A DNA stretch of 64,000 nucleotides, taken from Penelope pileata. Taxonomy: Eukaryota; Chordata; Aves; Galliformes; Cracidae. The notes below the pieces were generated by a model. That model was not told where the DNA came from. It worked only from the letters and a program-made list of their open reading frames with translations, and did not search any database. Below are positions 37,001 through 64,000 of the stretch, one piece after another (positions within the stretch are counted from its first letter, which is position 1; the number at the start of each line of letters is the position of its first letter). The position numbers and the translations under genes were made by a program. The stretch covers positions 124,376 through 188,375 of the forward strand of contig WBMW01004826.1 in NCBI GenBank assembly GCA_013396635.1, given 5' to 3'.

Positions 37001-40000
37001 GCTGTGACTCATAATTAAGGAAGTCAGAGTCGTAAAATTAACACAGCCTCTTCCAGTACCCTTTTCACCTCTTCCACGGCGCTCACCTTCCCTGGGCTCC
37101 TCGTGGAAACTTCGGGGCTTGTTTGGGGAGCGGAGGCAGCTCTTTGTCATCGGGTTTGTGTGAGCAAAGAGGAAAGTCTGTGAGAATCTGCTCTGTGATG
37201 AAACACGCCGTCTGCACATGGGAAGTGATTCATCTGCAACTGATTCATTAGCAGCTCGCAGGATGCCAGAGCGGCTCGGAGGCTGGGAAAGATTGGAAAA
37301 GAGAGGTGGCTAATCGCAGGGGAGCACAGCAGAGGCTGCAGACGGAGTAACCCAGACTCAAGGTTGTTTTTATTGTTTTTTTTTCAATCTGCATTTCGTT
37401 TAAAGTCGCTCGGCTCTAATGAAGACCAGCTCCTCACCGCAGAGCCCGTGCATAGCTCTGCTGCGGAACGGATCCCCAAGGACAGCCCCGCGGAGGGGCT
37501 GGGGCGGAAGCGTGAGCGATTGTGGGACCGGGGCCCTTGTTTGTGGCGTGCTGTTAATTAGTACTGGTTGTGCAAATAATTACATAGCCCAGTTGCTGTT
37601 AAGGCAGCTCAGCAAGCAATATAACGGAGAGCCAGTGGCATTGATGGAAGGCTTTAAAGGCCCGTGTGATCCGGGAGAAGTATCGATCTGTGCGATAGCA
37701 CCTGAGTTGCTTTTGGAGATGGGAGGTAGGCACGCTAGAAAACTTCACCCTGGATCTTGTTATCCGTGTGGGGGAGGTCCAAACGCAGGTGTCACATCTT
37801 GAAATAGCAGCTTTTTAAATTACAGGAAAAGCAGCAACATTTTCACTATATAATAAAGAAAATAACAGCGACGAACCTCAAGTAGCCTCAAACTCTTCCA
37901 AACGAGATAATTGGAGGCTGTCATACAATATTTTTAGTTATATCTGCTATAAAGTAAACATATTCTTTGCCCGGGACCACCAAAAATGTTTCCATAAGAA
38001 ATGTTGGCTTTGCCCCAACTTGATAGAATGCACAAACATTTATCTGAGAAGTCAGTTCCGACTCCTGGTGTTTATGTGAAGTTTCTGGGGAAGGCACTGG
38101 CAATTGCATGTGCTGAGGAAGAGTCCAAGCTCTTAAAACTGTCATTTTTCAGCTCTCCTGGAGATGATCCTTCTTGCTTTGCTTAGCAGCCAGTGTATGT
38201 GGGGGAACAGCTCTCAGTGTGAGGCTTCTGTGGAGGCACTGTGTGCTGCCTTCATGTCTTTTTGCTTTGGGCAGTCGGGCAGCATGTCCATTCCGTGGTT
38301 CTTCTGCTCTGGTTGTGGTTGGGCTGGAACCACAGCTGATGCTGATTTGTAAAGCTCTCCTGGCTTCAGTGAAGCTATGAAGATTTTTTCCTTGGGGTAT
38401 CAAGAAGATGCATTTTGAAGCTAGATATTGAATGTAAATCACTATAGCTGCTAGGAAAGCTAGCACAGTAACTGAGTCTTACAGCAGCTTTTTGACTGCT
38501 AGATTGGTAACAGAACCATGTGCTCCGGTTATTCAGTCTTTCTTGCAATACTTTTGTTTTTAATGCACTCTGTGTTATGGAAGATAATCTGAATCTCTTT
38601 GGCATTTCCATCTTCTCCTTACGAAACTCCTCTGAACATAGGAAGACACAGAGCCATCAGAATGCCTGGAATCTCCTCGCAGAAAGGAAGCTGCTGGTTT
38701 GCCTGGACGGGAGCGTGTTGCTTTTTGGATTTCGGGATTGCAGTTAGAAGCAGGATTCTGGGAAGCAGTGACGAGCTTGTCTGATGAACGAGTTTCCCAA
38801 AAGGCACCCTCCTTTGGAAGGGCCGCGCTTCCCAATGTCCCTGCTTCCTCCACCCCCAACCCCCTCCAGGCTGAAGCAATTATTATCATCGGAATAAATG
38901 GTGATGAGTCTGACTCAAATTTGGGCAAACAAACTTTGCTGAAATAAAGAAAAGGACCAGGACTGCTTAGAAAAAACAACAACAACAAAAAAAAAACAGA
39001 TTTAAATTTAGAGGAGTTATAGAAATCATGCAAAAAGTCATCTTTGCTCCACAAGAGGATACGGTGGTAAAGGGCTTGGATGTGAAACTTGCAGAAACAC
39101 TTCTGGCCCCAGATGCTGCTTACAGCCCTTATTCTCTACCAGTTTCTGCTCATAGTAAATTGTTGGTAGTGAATTACTAAATTCTTAGTGAAGCAAATCT
39201 CATCCAGCTTGCCTTTTGCAGGAAGGAACGTGGGGTGGCAAAGGGCATGCGTGGTTGGGTCTCTGAATGAGCCATCTTCTGTGCTGTTGGTGGCTAGAAA
39301 AAGAAGGTTAAAGATGTAGGAGCGTGTGATTACAAAATGGCTAAAGTGGAGGAAAGGGAGCTGGGTTTGATAGCCTACTAGTAGCCAATATCCTGAACCC
39401 GTGGCATAAGTGATGTAAATAAGAGGAGAAAACACAAAGGAGAAAATAGTTGGATCATGCTGTTACACGACAACACAAGATGTATCTCTAAAGGCATCTC
39501 AACGAAACCAAGCTTTTATCTGTGTGCCAGCACGGAGCAGAAGCGGCCGCCGCTCGGAGGGGAGAGCTGAGCAGTGCAGGGCGAGCAGCGGGCGGCTCTG
39601 AAGGAGCAACAATGGGCAGACAGTTTATGGTAAACCAATAAAACGTACTTATGTCTGAATCTGAAATTAGACTCTGCAAAATATGGTCTCAAGGCACCTG
39701 CTAAAGAGCTTAGCATTACTGGAATCTTAATAAATGACTCATGCTGTCATAATCTGATCCTGACATCAACTCTCCGTGCTGCGTTTCTTCAGCTTTCGGG
39801 TGGGGGAAGGGGAACTCTGCAAAGCCCTGGGATGGACCGAGAGCTGTAAATAGGTGGTAGGAAGCACACACAGGAGTACTGGTAATTTCTGTACTGTCAG
39901 CTGCTTTGCAAACCCGGAACAAATGAGACCAGAGTAGAAGAATTATGCAACGTCAGAAGAATTGGGATTTGCCGTCTACCTTCAAACCCTCCACCTGAGG

Positions 40001-43000
40001 CTGTAGCAGTCTCTGCTCAAGACCTGATGGCCAGCGGATGCGTGGAGCTGTGCCACCCGCTGGCTGTGGCCCCGTGCCTGCCTGTAAGTACACACGCAGA
40101 GCTCGCCCCAAACCTCTGCACAGGCTCCCAAAGCCTTTGCACGGGTTCCGAGCTCTGCCCATGGCTTCACCTTTTGTGCCTTTTGCTCCACTGCTGCGGT
40201 TCCTGTGAGGGCAAAGAGCATCCATCTCAGCATCCAGCTGCAAGTGTAGAGGAGATGTGTTTCCTTCTGAATCCAAAGGAGGGAAGAGTAAGCACTCCAA
40301 GTGACAGAGAGAGCAGCACGAAACAGCGGTGATGTTTGCTAGCTCCGAGGGGATGATGAAGTCCTATTCCCGGTGCTGGCTCTGACACAAAGTTTTGTTT
40401 TCTTTGGGAGAATCATTTAACTTCATTGCTTTGGTGGCAGTAACAACCTGTCCTCTCCTTAGAGATGCGTTGCAGATTCATTAGGTGTTTGTTCATTCTT
40501 TTAATTTTCTGTAAGTTTAAGTTGTAAGTGTTAATTACTAGCTTCTTCTATGGCAGTGCGATAAGGTGCGTTGCGAGCCTCAGTTGGACGCAGTTACTTC
40601 TATTTCTAGAGCTTGAATGACAGCATTGTTAAAACTGCTCCAGAAATTGGAAAAGTCAGTGATGCTGAGCAAATTGAGGGGAAAGAGATGGCAAGGGATC
40701 AGCTTTTGAATTACAAATGTGCTGCATGGGTCATTTTTTTATTCAGTGTTTTTCATTTGGCCAGGATTCAGGGAAAGCTGAGATTTTATCCAAGTTTGCA
40801 GTGAAGCCCTGTGGATGTTTCAGTGCTCTGTGCACAAAAGCCAGATTCTGCTACAAGAATAAGTGCTTGCTTTCCTGGTGTAGCCCAGATGCAGGACCAG
40901 TAAGGAACTACTTATTGTGTTCTGTGCTTAAGAGAAAATCACAGCCTGTGGCCATAATTCCTGGTGCCTTTTAGAGCATACTGGTAACTTATTTGTCATG
41001 GTTTTAAAAACCAGCTTCTGCTCGTGGGTTTTAATAAGAACCCTGTGGAAATGCATAACTGAAACCTTTTCTTGCTTGTTGTTTTTCTCTTTCCTTAACC
41101 CCTTTTTGCACACGCTGGTGATAGGTGAGCACAGAGACGTTTTGCTCTCTTGGAAGGTTGATGATGGTGACCCAAAAGTGATGGGTTTTGCAAGCAGCAG
41201 TGTGTGTATGTGGATGGCAAGGGGAGGGGGAGCAGGGACTGGATCTCTGGTGGAGCACATCTGCAGATTTCCAACTTTGACAAAAACCCCTCCAGTGTCT
41301 CATTGCTTGCATCACTTTTTTGATTTGTAACACTGCGTTCCTGTGCTTTCACCTTTATTTTCGGAGAAGGAGAATGAGTGCAAGGAAGAGGTTCATTACC
41401 CATCTGAAGGAAAGATAGCTGCAAAGTGCTCAGTGAGGAGAATTGGTGGCGGTGGTGGTTGTTTCTTCTTTTCTGATTCAGGATCTTAAAAATTCAATCA
41501 GGATTTAAAAAAACAACACAACCAAAACCATGATCAGGCCTAGAAATCAAATTCCTGTTATGCAGTGTAATGCTCTCTTATTTATTCCCCACTCTTTTTT
41601 CATTTACAGTGGATTGTTTAAAAAAAAAATTACTTCAGTGTTTTTGTCACTCTTTTTCCTTCCCTTCTCTGTTTTTGCTATTAGGAGCCACCGCTGCCTG
41701 TTGTTCTCTGAGCAGCAGCAGTTTGCTGTGTTAGACTTCCCCAGCAAGTGGCTTGGAGCAGCACCCAGGGATGGGTCACTCCTAGAGGAGTTTGTTTCTC
41801 ATGGCCACTGCAGTGCTGTCCTGACCATGCCTTGGGCCGTTGTGCAAGCAGCAAGATTCCCTGATTGCAATCCTGGAGTCGTGGCTCTTTCCTCACTTGG
41901 TGTTTATCACTGCTGGTTGTAACTGGCCCCACTGTGGGGTAACCTCTCTGCTGGCTGCTGCTTGGTCCTGTTTGAACACGCTGTGCTGCAGCCCTCGATG
42001 CCTTGGTGCTTCTCCCCAGGCACATCTCCTGAGCACGGCCCTGGGTGCACAGACCCAGCCCTTGTTGGTGGCACCCGTGGCACGGGCTGGGGGAACACCT
42101 GCTCGTGGGCTTTATTTTTCTGAATCACTGCTGAATTCAGTTCTCTGTTAAAAACTATTGCTAACTGGTATCAGCTTGACAACCTGGCTGCTTTCTGGCT
42201 TTGTGTTTGCTCTTCCTTGCAGGGCCTCATAGCCTGCGTGCTCTCACCCTGGCAGGCAGTGATAACTACAGGCAGTGGATCAAGGTGTTTTCTCACTCCT
42301 GTCCTGCAAGCTCAGGGTGTGTGCTGGTTAGGAACACAGTGAGAGTCTGCATCACCCGCTGAGGTCTCAGTATGGACACTGAAGAGTTCCTCACAGCCTT
42401 TGCTGTGTAATCTCACTGTGCAGTACGGGGGCACCTCACTTGTTCAGCTGCAGCTGGCTGGGAAGGAAGAGACATGGTGTCCCAAAATAAGTGGGGCTGC
42501 TTTTGGCGATCCAGACAGCGCTGAATTTTGGGGCAAAGAAGCTTTAGTATTTTGAGAAGAAATCTTGTTAGATACTATGTATTGAGTCAGCTGTGCGTGG
42601 AGATCTGCTCAACACGGGCTGGATGAAAGATCGGAGGAAGGAGCAGTTCCATAACCCGATGGAAATGTTGGTGGTTAGATCCTGTAAGTTTTAATGAAGC
42701 TGGGATGTGCAGAGCTCTCAGGTGGTTTTGGGAATACCCCACTCAGCCTTCAGGGTCAGATTGTGCATCAGACTGCGACCAAGGAGGGCTGAAGGTTGTG
42801 TGCCCTGCAGAATTCTTTATTCTCTGACTGTTCTGCGTAAGGATGGAGAGGCAGACACATGCGTGGGTCAGCCCTGAGGGCTTGAGAAATGCTGAAGCAC
42901 TCAAATGCAGAGCACAGTGTTCGCCTATCCCATCTCAGCCCCTGGATGCTTTGGAGAAAATACTCCTGGAGGGCTGAGGCAGGGCAGCAGGAGGAGATAA

Positions 43001-43986
43001 ACCACCCTGACACTCAGCTGTGTTCTTCCCAAGGAGATGCAGGCAGTGCTGTTTTGTCCCAAGTCCCTTAACAGAGCCTGAGGAGAGGTTTCACAATCAG
43101 AAAAATGTAATTAGCCTCCAGGGCTTTGGGGGAATGTCATTTCTTTTACCTTATCTTCTTATTGGGGGGAGAGAGGAGACAGGGAGGGTATTGAGTTTGA
43201 AAATAAAACATATGGCTCTGTCATTTTAAAAGTCTCTTTTAGATAAGATTGTAAAGTCCATCTCTTTCTCCTTTTGGAGCATTTGTGCTGTGAGCAGTGG
43301 TAGATGCAAACCCGACACGTTTTTTGCAATCTCTGCTAACAAAAGTGAGTAGCAGTAATGCTGAGAGCTGTGCTGTGCTTTCAGGCTGGTTTTGGTGTAG
43401 ATAACCACTGTGTGGGGGCACAACAGTGCCCTGGTGTCACCTGTGAGAGCTGGGTTGGCAGAACTGCTCCGTTAGCCGGGCTGTGTCCCCACATCTGGGG
43501 CTGAGCACCTCCAGTTCAGGCCCTGCAGCAGCCATCGTGCCCGTGTTCGCCTTATGAGCATCTCTCTCCTTCCTGGCATGCTTGTTTTAGGGGTACATCT
43601 TGCATTTCAGCAGAACTAGGAGTTCAGAGGACACAGGGAGAAGCATCAAGGCATGATGCGACCTTCGTGGATCTTTGGTAACTGCTTGGAAAGTGCGTGG
43701 AAGTGCCCACGTGTGCATGGCTTCATGGCTCATCTTTTTTAAGCCGTGGTGGCTGATGGTGGCTGGCAGCAGTGCTTGGCCATGGCCGTGCCTCCTGCAG
43801 GATCTTTGTAATAGTCTCTCTGAGTCTTCTCTTTCCTCCCTTACCCTCGCTGTGAGGCAAGGCATCCTTCCAAGTGGGCAAAGGTGTTTGGAAGGGGAAC
43901 AGAAAAGCAGTCATTTTGATCCTTGCTTCCACTTTCTGACCTAGTCTTTTTTTTTCCTTAAATTCAGTGAATATTTTCACACTTTC

Positions 43987-44045
43987 AATGTGTGTGTGTA
44001 AACAAATACATAACATATACATGTAAATATATACATATATATTTA
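43987..44045 (+). repeat. TG/TA-rich microsatellite
   Basis: A short (TG)n run followed by degenerate ACATA/TATA units. It is imperfect and AT-rich. Confidence 0.7.
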
Positions 44046-44250
44046 ATTTTTTCCACCAACAAGCATGGGGGTCACATAGGTCATGTCTTGCCCCCCCAGA
44101 TCAGTTCAGCTGCAACCCATGCGTTCCCCTTCCTTGCTGTTGCAGCAGTGTTTACAAGAGGTGTGCGTGTTACCGAGCCCTGTTTTTTGGGAAAAATCTC
44201 CCAGGGCAGCCAAGACCAGCACAAACCACTGCTTGAATAATTGTTTGTGT

Positions 44251-44272
44251 GGGTTGGGTTGGGTTGGGTTGG
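44251..44272 (+). repeat. (GGGTT)4 pentanucleotide repeat, quadruplex-capable
   Basis: Four perfect GGGTT units plus a final GG. Four G3 runs with TT loops form a textbook intramolecular G-quadruplex pattern on the sense strand, about 680 bases before exon 2. Confidence 0.9.
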
Positions 44273-44895
44273 TTTTTCTAGATTGGCTGCCAACACAGAG
44301 AACCAAGGGAAATAATTCCGAGCAAAATTTAAATATTCTTTTTTTCAGTTTCCTTGACCAAGAAAAGAAAAGAACCAAAACCAGAAATATTTCACTTCAC
44401 CCAGAGCCTGTAGCGTTTCTTATCAGTCCCCGAGAAACTGGACGTCTTGCTTGTTTTTAATGTTTACGAACACTATTTAAAGAGGAACCTACATGAGTTT
44501 TGGATAACCATGTCACAGTGGCAATCTGTGTCTCTCTGTGTTTTAAGAGTCTGCTTTTGTTAGCACATGTTGTAAGACTAAAACCCTTCAGTGCTCAGAA
44601 TACTGGGAGCCGTGCAGATGGGCTCTTTTTTAGGACACAGCAATGCTTCAGGAGTACCGCTGCGCTCACGGGTTCTGACCTGGTGGAGCTTCCTTCAGTG
44701 CCTCCAAATTCAGCTCTTTTCAGAAAATTAATGAACCTGGAGCAAGACTGTCACATAAAACAGGCATTGTTGTTTCAGCGAGGGATGAAGGCCAGGACCT
44801 GGCAGTGCTGTCTCAGTGGGTTTGGGTGGCTCTGGGGATCGTGCTGCGCACAGAGCTGACCATGCATTGAGCCATTTTCCCGTTGGGTTCCTTGA

Positions 44896-60202
<15,307 letters not shown>

Positions 60203-61328
60203 GGAAGCTCCTCCTGGGGGCGGGCGGGGGGAGCAAGGACTGGAAGATGGAATTGGCCAAACCCTTAGCAAAACGCGTAGAAAACAGATTCCCAGTTATT
60301 GAAGTGATAAGGATAAAAAAAAAAAACTGCTAAAAAAAGTGGGTTTTCTTGGTTTTGTTTCACTATTTTTATTTTTTTTAAACTTAAAGACCCATCGAAG
60401 CCACTTCCACTGAAACTGTCAGCACTTTGGTTACAAGGCTCTGGGCCGTCGCAGTTAGAATGAAGCTGAAGTTTATCATGATTTAAGGAAAAAAAAAAGA
60501 AAAAAAGAAGGAAAGAAGGACTTGGTTCCAGCAGAGAGGAGGCAGTGCTCTGTCCCAGCCGTGGCACCGCGGGGACGCTCCAGCAGCATCGCGGACAGGG
60601 CGGGCACGGCGGGGTGCAGGGCGAGCCCTGCTCGCAGCTGGCTGCCTCCACCCCGCTGCACGCCTGCCCTCCCCGGGGCTGCAGCAGGAGGGGGGAGAGG
60701 AAGCCCTGCAAGCACAGGCAAGGACCGATTCCCCCAGGAACGCTCCCCCGAGGGAGGGAACCCCACACCGGAGCGCTCAGCGGGCGGCAGCCCCTGCGTC
60801 CTGCACATGAAGCAAAGTGGCAAAGGCAGGGCTCCTCCGGCCCCCGCTGCAGCTCCTGGCCAGAGCTGCTCCCGGACTGGCGCTGGGAGCGTGAGCAGCT
60901 CTGGCTGGATGAGTGAAGCCTTCGTGATCGTGCTGTCCACTTGCATTAACTACGGAAAGTTTGTGTTCTGTTTTCTCGTTGTGTCGATGGTATCTGCCAC
61001 TTCTCAAGCCTTAGGGCTCAGTGACCTCGGTGTCCTGCTGTGCTCCAGGGATGGAAGCGACCAGGCCCTCACTGCCACTTGCAGAAAACCCAATTTCTGT
61101 TATCCTGTCACACATGGCTGTGCAGGAACCAGGACATCTCAGACCCACCAAAAAACTCAGTTAAAGAATGCATTTCATCTGATGACAGTGCTCTGAGATG
61201 TGTTTTTGCCTGGAGAAATTGGGAGAGTGTATTTACATGTATTATAAAATGTTCATTTTAAATAGACATGCTCAGACTGTTTAATATTTTTTTTCCCTGC
61301 AGCAGCTGTCACGGCAAACAACTTCCAC

Positions 61329-61336
61329 AACTGGAA
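61329..61336 (+). promoter_or_regulatory. Candidate miR-145 8-mer target site in 3' UTR
   Basis: AACTGGAA is the complement of the miR-145 seed (positions 2-8) followed by A. SMAD3 is a reported miR-145 target in mammals. An eight-base match can arise by chance in 3.8 kb, so this is a candidate only. Confidence 0.4.
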
Positions 61337-61372
61337 AAAAAAACCCTTAGCACTTGTTTTTATGGTTCCAAT

Positions 61373-61380
61373 TTGCCAAA
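61373..61380 (+). promoter_or_regulatory. Candidate miR-182 8-mer target site in 3' UTR
   Basis: TTGCCAAA is complementary to the miR-182 seed and is followed by the expected A. It lies 37 bases after the miR-145-type site, in the AT-richer block of the UTR. Confidence 0.35.
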
Positions 61381-61453
61381 TAAGTCTCACAGCTTTGTCA
61401 GTGCTATCCAGTTTTCTGTTCCTTGGTATCCGTGTTGAGTACCGTACGCATTT

Positions 61454-61461
61454 GTGCCAAA
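61454..61461 (+). promoter_or_regulatory. Candidate miR-96/miR-1271 8-mer target site in 3' UTR
   Basis: GTGCCAAA is complementary to the miR-96 family seed. miR-96 and miR-182 are co-transcribed from one cluster in vertebrates, so two sites 74 bases apart could act together. No experimental or conservation data are available here. Confidence 0.35.
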
Positions 61462-64000
61462 GTATGAGAAGGGGGAGGGGAGAAGGCGGTAACCAGTGTC
61501 GCATGGAATTTGATTTTATTTTTCCCCGTGCACACAGCATCTGGCTCTGGGAAGGACGGGCTGCGATGGACGTGGCGTGCTTTGTGCTGAGGCTGTGGTC
61601 CTGCAGAGCTTTCTGCTGGCAGGCGCCAACGCGAGCGGCCCCGGGCTCGGTGCCGTGCAGTGCGATGGAAGCACCCGCCTGGCCCTGCCCTGTGCCTGCA
61701 GAGAGGCTGCCTGGGTGTGCTGCTTCCTTTGGGAGCGCTCGGGCCTCAGCCCCACCGCTGGGCGTGCCAAAGTCACCGCATCCAGACCTGGGGCATCAGC
61801 AGGACCCGGCGGGGTGGGCAGAGAACAGGCGATGTGGGAGGCCCACAGCACCATGTGCATCACCAGGCAAACGAAGGGGTGCTTGGAGGAGAGCTGTCTC
61901 CCAGCACTGACGCTGTGTGTGTGACATCTGGGTTCTGGGGACGAGCGGCAGCGGTGGAGGTGCTCCCAGCTGCAGGTCCCGGCAGCCCCCAGCAGCGTTC
62001 TGAGCAGAGCTCTCCCTGTGCAGCACGGCTGGATCGTAGCGCTGGAGCTTCTCTAGGATTTTTTTTTTTTTACTTTTAGTTTTTGCCATGTGTCTGATTT
62101 AGTGAAACCTCTGATTGCATGGACTTGTGCAATAAGGGCATCTGTAAAGCAGCGTTCTGCAGCTGCTTCCGTCGCTCTGTGCCATCGTGGGCTGCTGAAG
62201 CACCTGCTTTCAGGTACAGCTCTGCAACAGCTGCAAACAAACGTGTTCAGACTTCTGCAGAAGCATTTGCTGTGTTGGTTTAGTGAGAGAGGATCTGTAA
62301 CAACGGCCCCGGGTTTCCTACCCGAGTGTCTCGAAGTCGTGTTTATTTTACCAATTTTCTTTATCTACATCAGAAGTAATTGGAATGAGTATTACCTGCA
62401 ATCTGTGGTGTCTTGTGCATCAGCAACAGAAATGGATTTGAGATTCTCCAGCAGACAGAACACCCTTCCCCGTGGTGGGGTGAGCAGGAACCCACGTGCC
62501 TGGAACCAGCCCCGAGTGCAGGACCCGATCTGCGCCGAGTCGCCTCAGCCCAGCGCGGGGCTGGGCCTGGATCCCCCCGTGGAGCAGAGCTGTATCTTCA
62601 GCTGGATGCAGGGTGGGGCGTTGCTGCCCGCCGGGAACAGACGCCTTCTCAACCAGGGTTTGGATGACGCAGGAAAACGTTGGTCCATCCCACCGCACCG
62701 TCCCTTCAGTAAACGACTTCAAATGGAAAACGTGAGCCGGCCCAGCAGCACGGTGAGACGAAACGGAGAGAAGACCATCTTCACTCAAGGGTTGATTTCC
62801 TCTCCTGCCCTTTCACCAACTCACAAAAGCTTTATGGTTTCTGGTGTCACCTTCTGAAGGCACACGGGCAGTCTGTGGCACGCAGCAGGAGCTGAAGCCC
62901 GGGGAAGGGCATCTTTTTTCTCAACCTTTCTGGAAGTAGCTTTGATATGTAGCACAAGTGTGTGCAATCAGCCTCGCCCTCGCTTAGATGACATGGCCGT
63001 ACTGGAATGCCTTCGTGTCTGGGAGCCTTGGCTGCTTTTTGCAGGATTTCATACATTTCTGTTACTAGCAGAGTCACTAGCAGGAACTTTGACTCTTTTA
63101 ATTGGTGTAGCGCTACACAAGGGCCTGGCTGCTGGCAGATGACATTGATGGCCTTGTGGTTTTATATGACTGTGGTGATTTTTTTTAATTATTATTATTA
63201 ATGTATTGAACTGAATTGCAGTGTGTATTTTGTGTTAAGCTTGGCTTAGAAGTAACCCAGTGCTATTAATAGCCAGGCATCAGCGCGCGCACGCACGGGG
63301 ATGGAGAGATCCGATGGCATCAGGTGTCCTCACAGCTCTGACTGCCCACAGCTGCCACGGCTGGGGGTGACCTCCCAGAAAGCAGGAAGGAAATCAGTTT
63401 CCCCTCCCCTAAGGGATCAACACACTTGGAACTGTGCACGGGCTCACAGGTTGAAGGAAACGCAGGACTGCAGCTCGAGCAGCAGGGGTTGGCCCCGCGC
63501 CGTGCGCTGCCTGCTCACCGGGAGGGCACCGGGAGCAGAGGACGCGGCCCAGCCAAGGACTCCGGCCCTGCCACGGAGCGTCCGAGAGCCTTCCTCGTTC
63601 GGTAAGGTACTGGGCAGGCAGGAGGAACGGAGCATCACGCATCAGCTGGTAAGCTAGGAGGAGAAATAATTAGTCACGCTAGAGTAGCTGATTGAGCGGT
63701 ATGGTTAAGAAGTGCAGTATATGGTTCTTATTATGTACATGCTTGTATTTATGTTGTCTTTCTTGACTATTCAGATGAAGCCAATATTTAACTTCTAACA
63801 AGAGGGGCAGTTTGGAATTCAGAGCGTTACATCCTGTGTCCCTTTCTGGTGATTGCTGACAGCTGCTGCCGTGAGAACAAGACTCATCTCGGAGCTGAGC
63901 AGCACCGGCAAAATGGGGCCGGCTCCAGCAGGAGCCTTTACCTGCGCTACTGTTTGATTTTTTAGCAACAAGCCAGGTTCCCAGACGGGCCCTTGAAGTG

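Larger units (their letters stand above)
60203..64000 (+). other. SMAD3: SMAD3 3' untranslated region (3' end not located)
   Basis: No further splice structure or credible coding sequence was seen after the TAA stop. Human SMAD3 has a 3' UTR of several kilobases, so most of this 3.8 kb is probably untranslated exon 9; that is inference. It starts GC-rich (60203-60250), then has A-rich runs near 60314-60342 and 60489-60515, a GC-rich block (60540-60910), an AT-richer block (60940-61500), and mixed sequence to the end. No AATAAA or ATTAAA was found. Weaker variants are TATAAA at 61243 and AGTAAA at 62708. Scattered ATTTA pentamers (for example near 61231 and 63748) do not form an AU-rich cluster. 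The boundary with any downstream intergenic sequence is unknown. Confidence 0.6.

Noticed and set aside
39530..39600. CpG-rich spot containing GCGGCCGC, considered as an internal promoter island
   Set aside because: Only a few tens of bases long with AT-rich flanks; too small to call an island.
62090..62857. A 255-codon plus-strand frame after the SMAD3 stop
   Set aside because: No recognisable domain; its start lies in the probable 3' UTR. A downstream neighbouring gene cannot be supported from it.

Overview
This is a window from a bird nuclear genome, most likely a galliform such as chicken. It carries the 3' two thirds of one gene, SMAD3, the receptor-regulated SMAD that carries TGF-beta/activin signals to the nucleus. 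The bird call rests on two CR1 LINE tails, which are the typical avian retroelement, together with a compact vertebrate intron-exon structure and a SMAD3 protein close to, but not the same as, the mammalian one. No other protein-coding gene, tRNA, rRNA, CRISPR array or bacterial-type feature could be supported.

Layout. Bases 1-44954 are the 3' part of SMAD3 intron 1. Exon 1, which carries the start codon and residues 1-69, lies upstream of the window. Intron 1 holds simple repeats, a 23-base assembly gap in a poly-T tract (3050-3072), a 579-bp solo retroviral-type LTR with a clean 5-bp target duplication (14967-15545), two CR1 3' ends (about 18262-18829 and 33754-34003), and two G-quadruplex-capable G-rich tracts (32849-32909 and 44251-44272). 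Exons 2-9 follow at 44955-45148, 46020-46154, 46854-46928, 48731-48781, 53292-53504, 54750-54887, 56859-57003 and 60079-60202. The TAA stop is at 60200-60202. From 60203 to the window end is probably mostly or entirely 3' UTR; no AATAAA or ATTAAA was found there.

The eight exons add up to 1,075 coding bases and join in frame with consensus splice sites. They encode residues 70-426 of a predicted 426-residue protein: the second half of the MH1 DNA-binding domain, the proline-rich linker with its PPPGY motif and Ser/Thr-Pro sites, and the whole MH2 domain ending in the receptor-phosphorylated SSVS tail. Exons 3 to 7 are all multiples of three with phase-1 boundaries, so each can be skipped without a frameshift.

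I found no undescribed biological system. The points most worth a second look are the solo LTR, the (GGGTT)4 tract 0.7 kb before exon 2, the GC hairpin in intron 8, the clustered microRNA-type sites in the 3' UTR, and the extra linker tyrosine compared with mammalian SMAD3.
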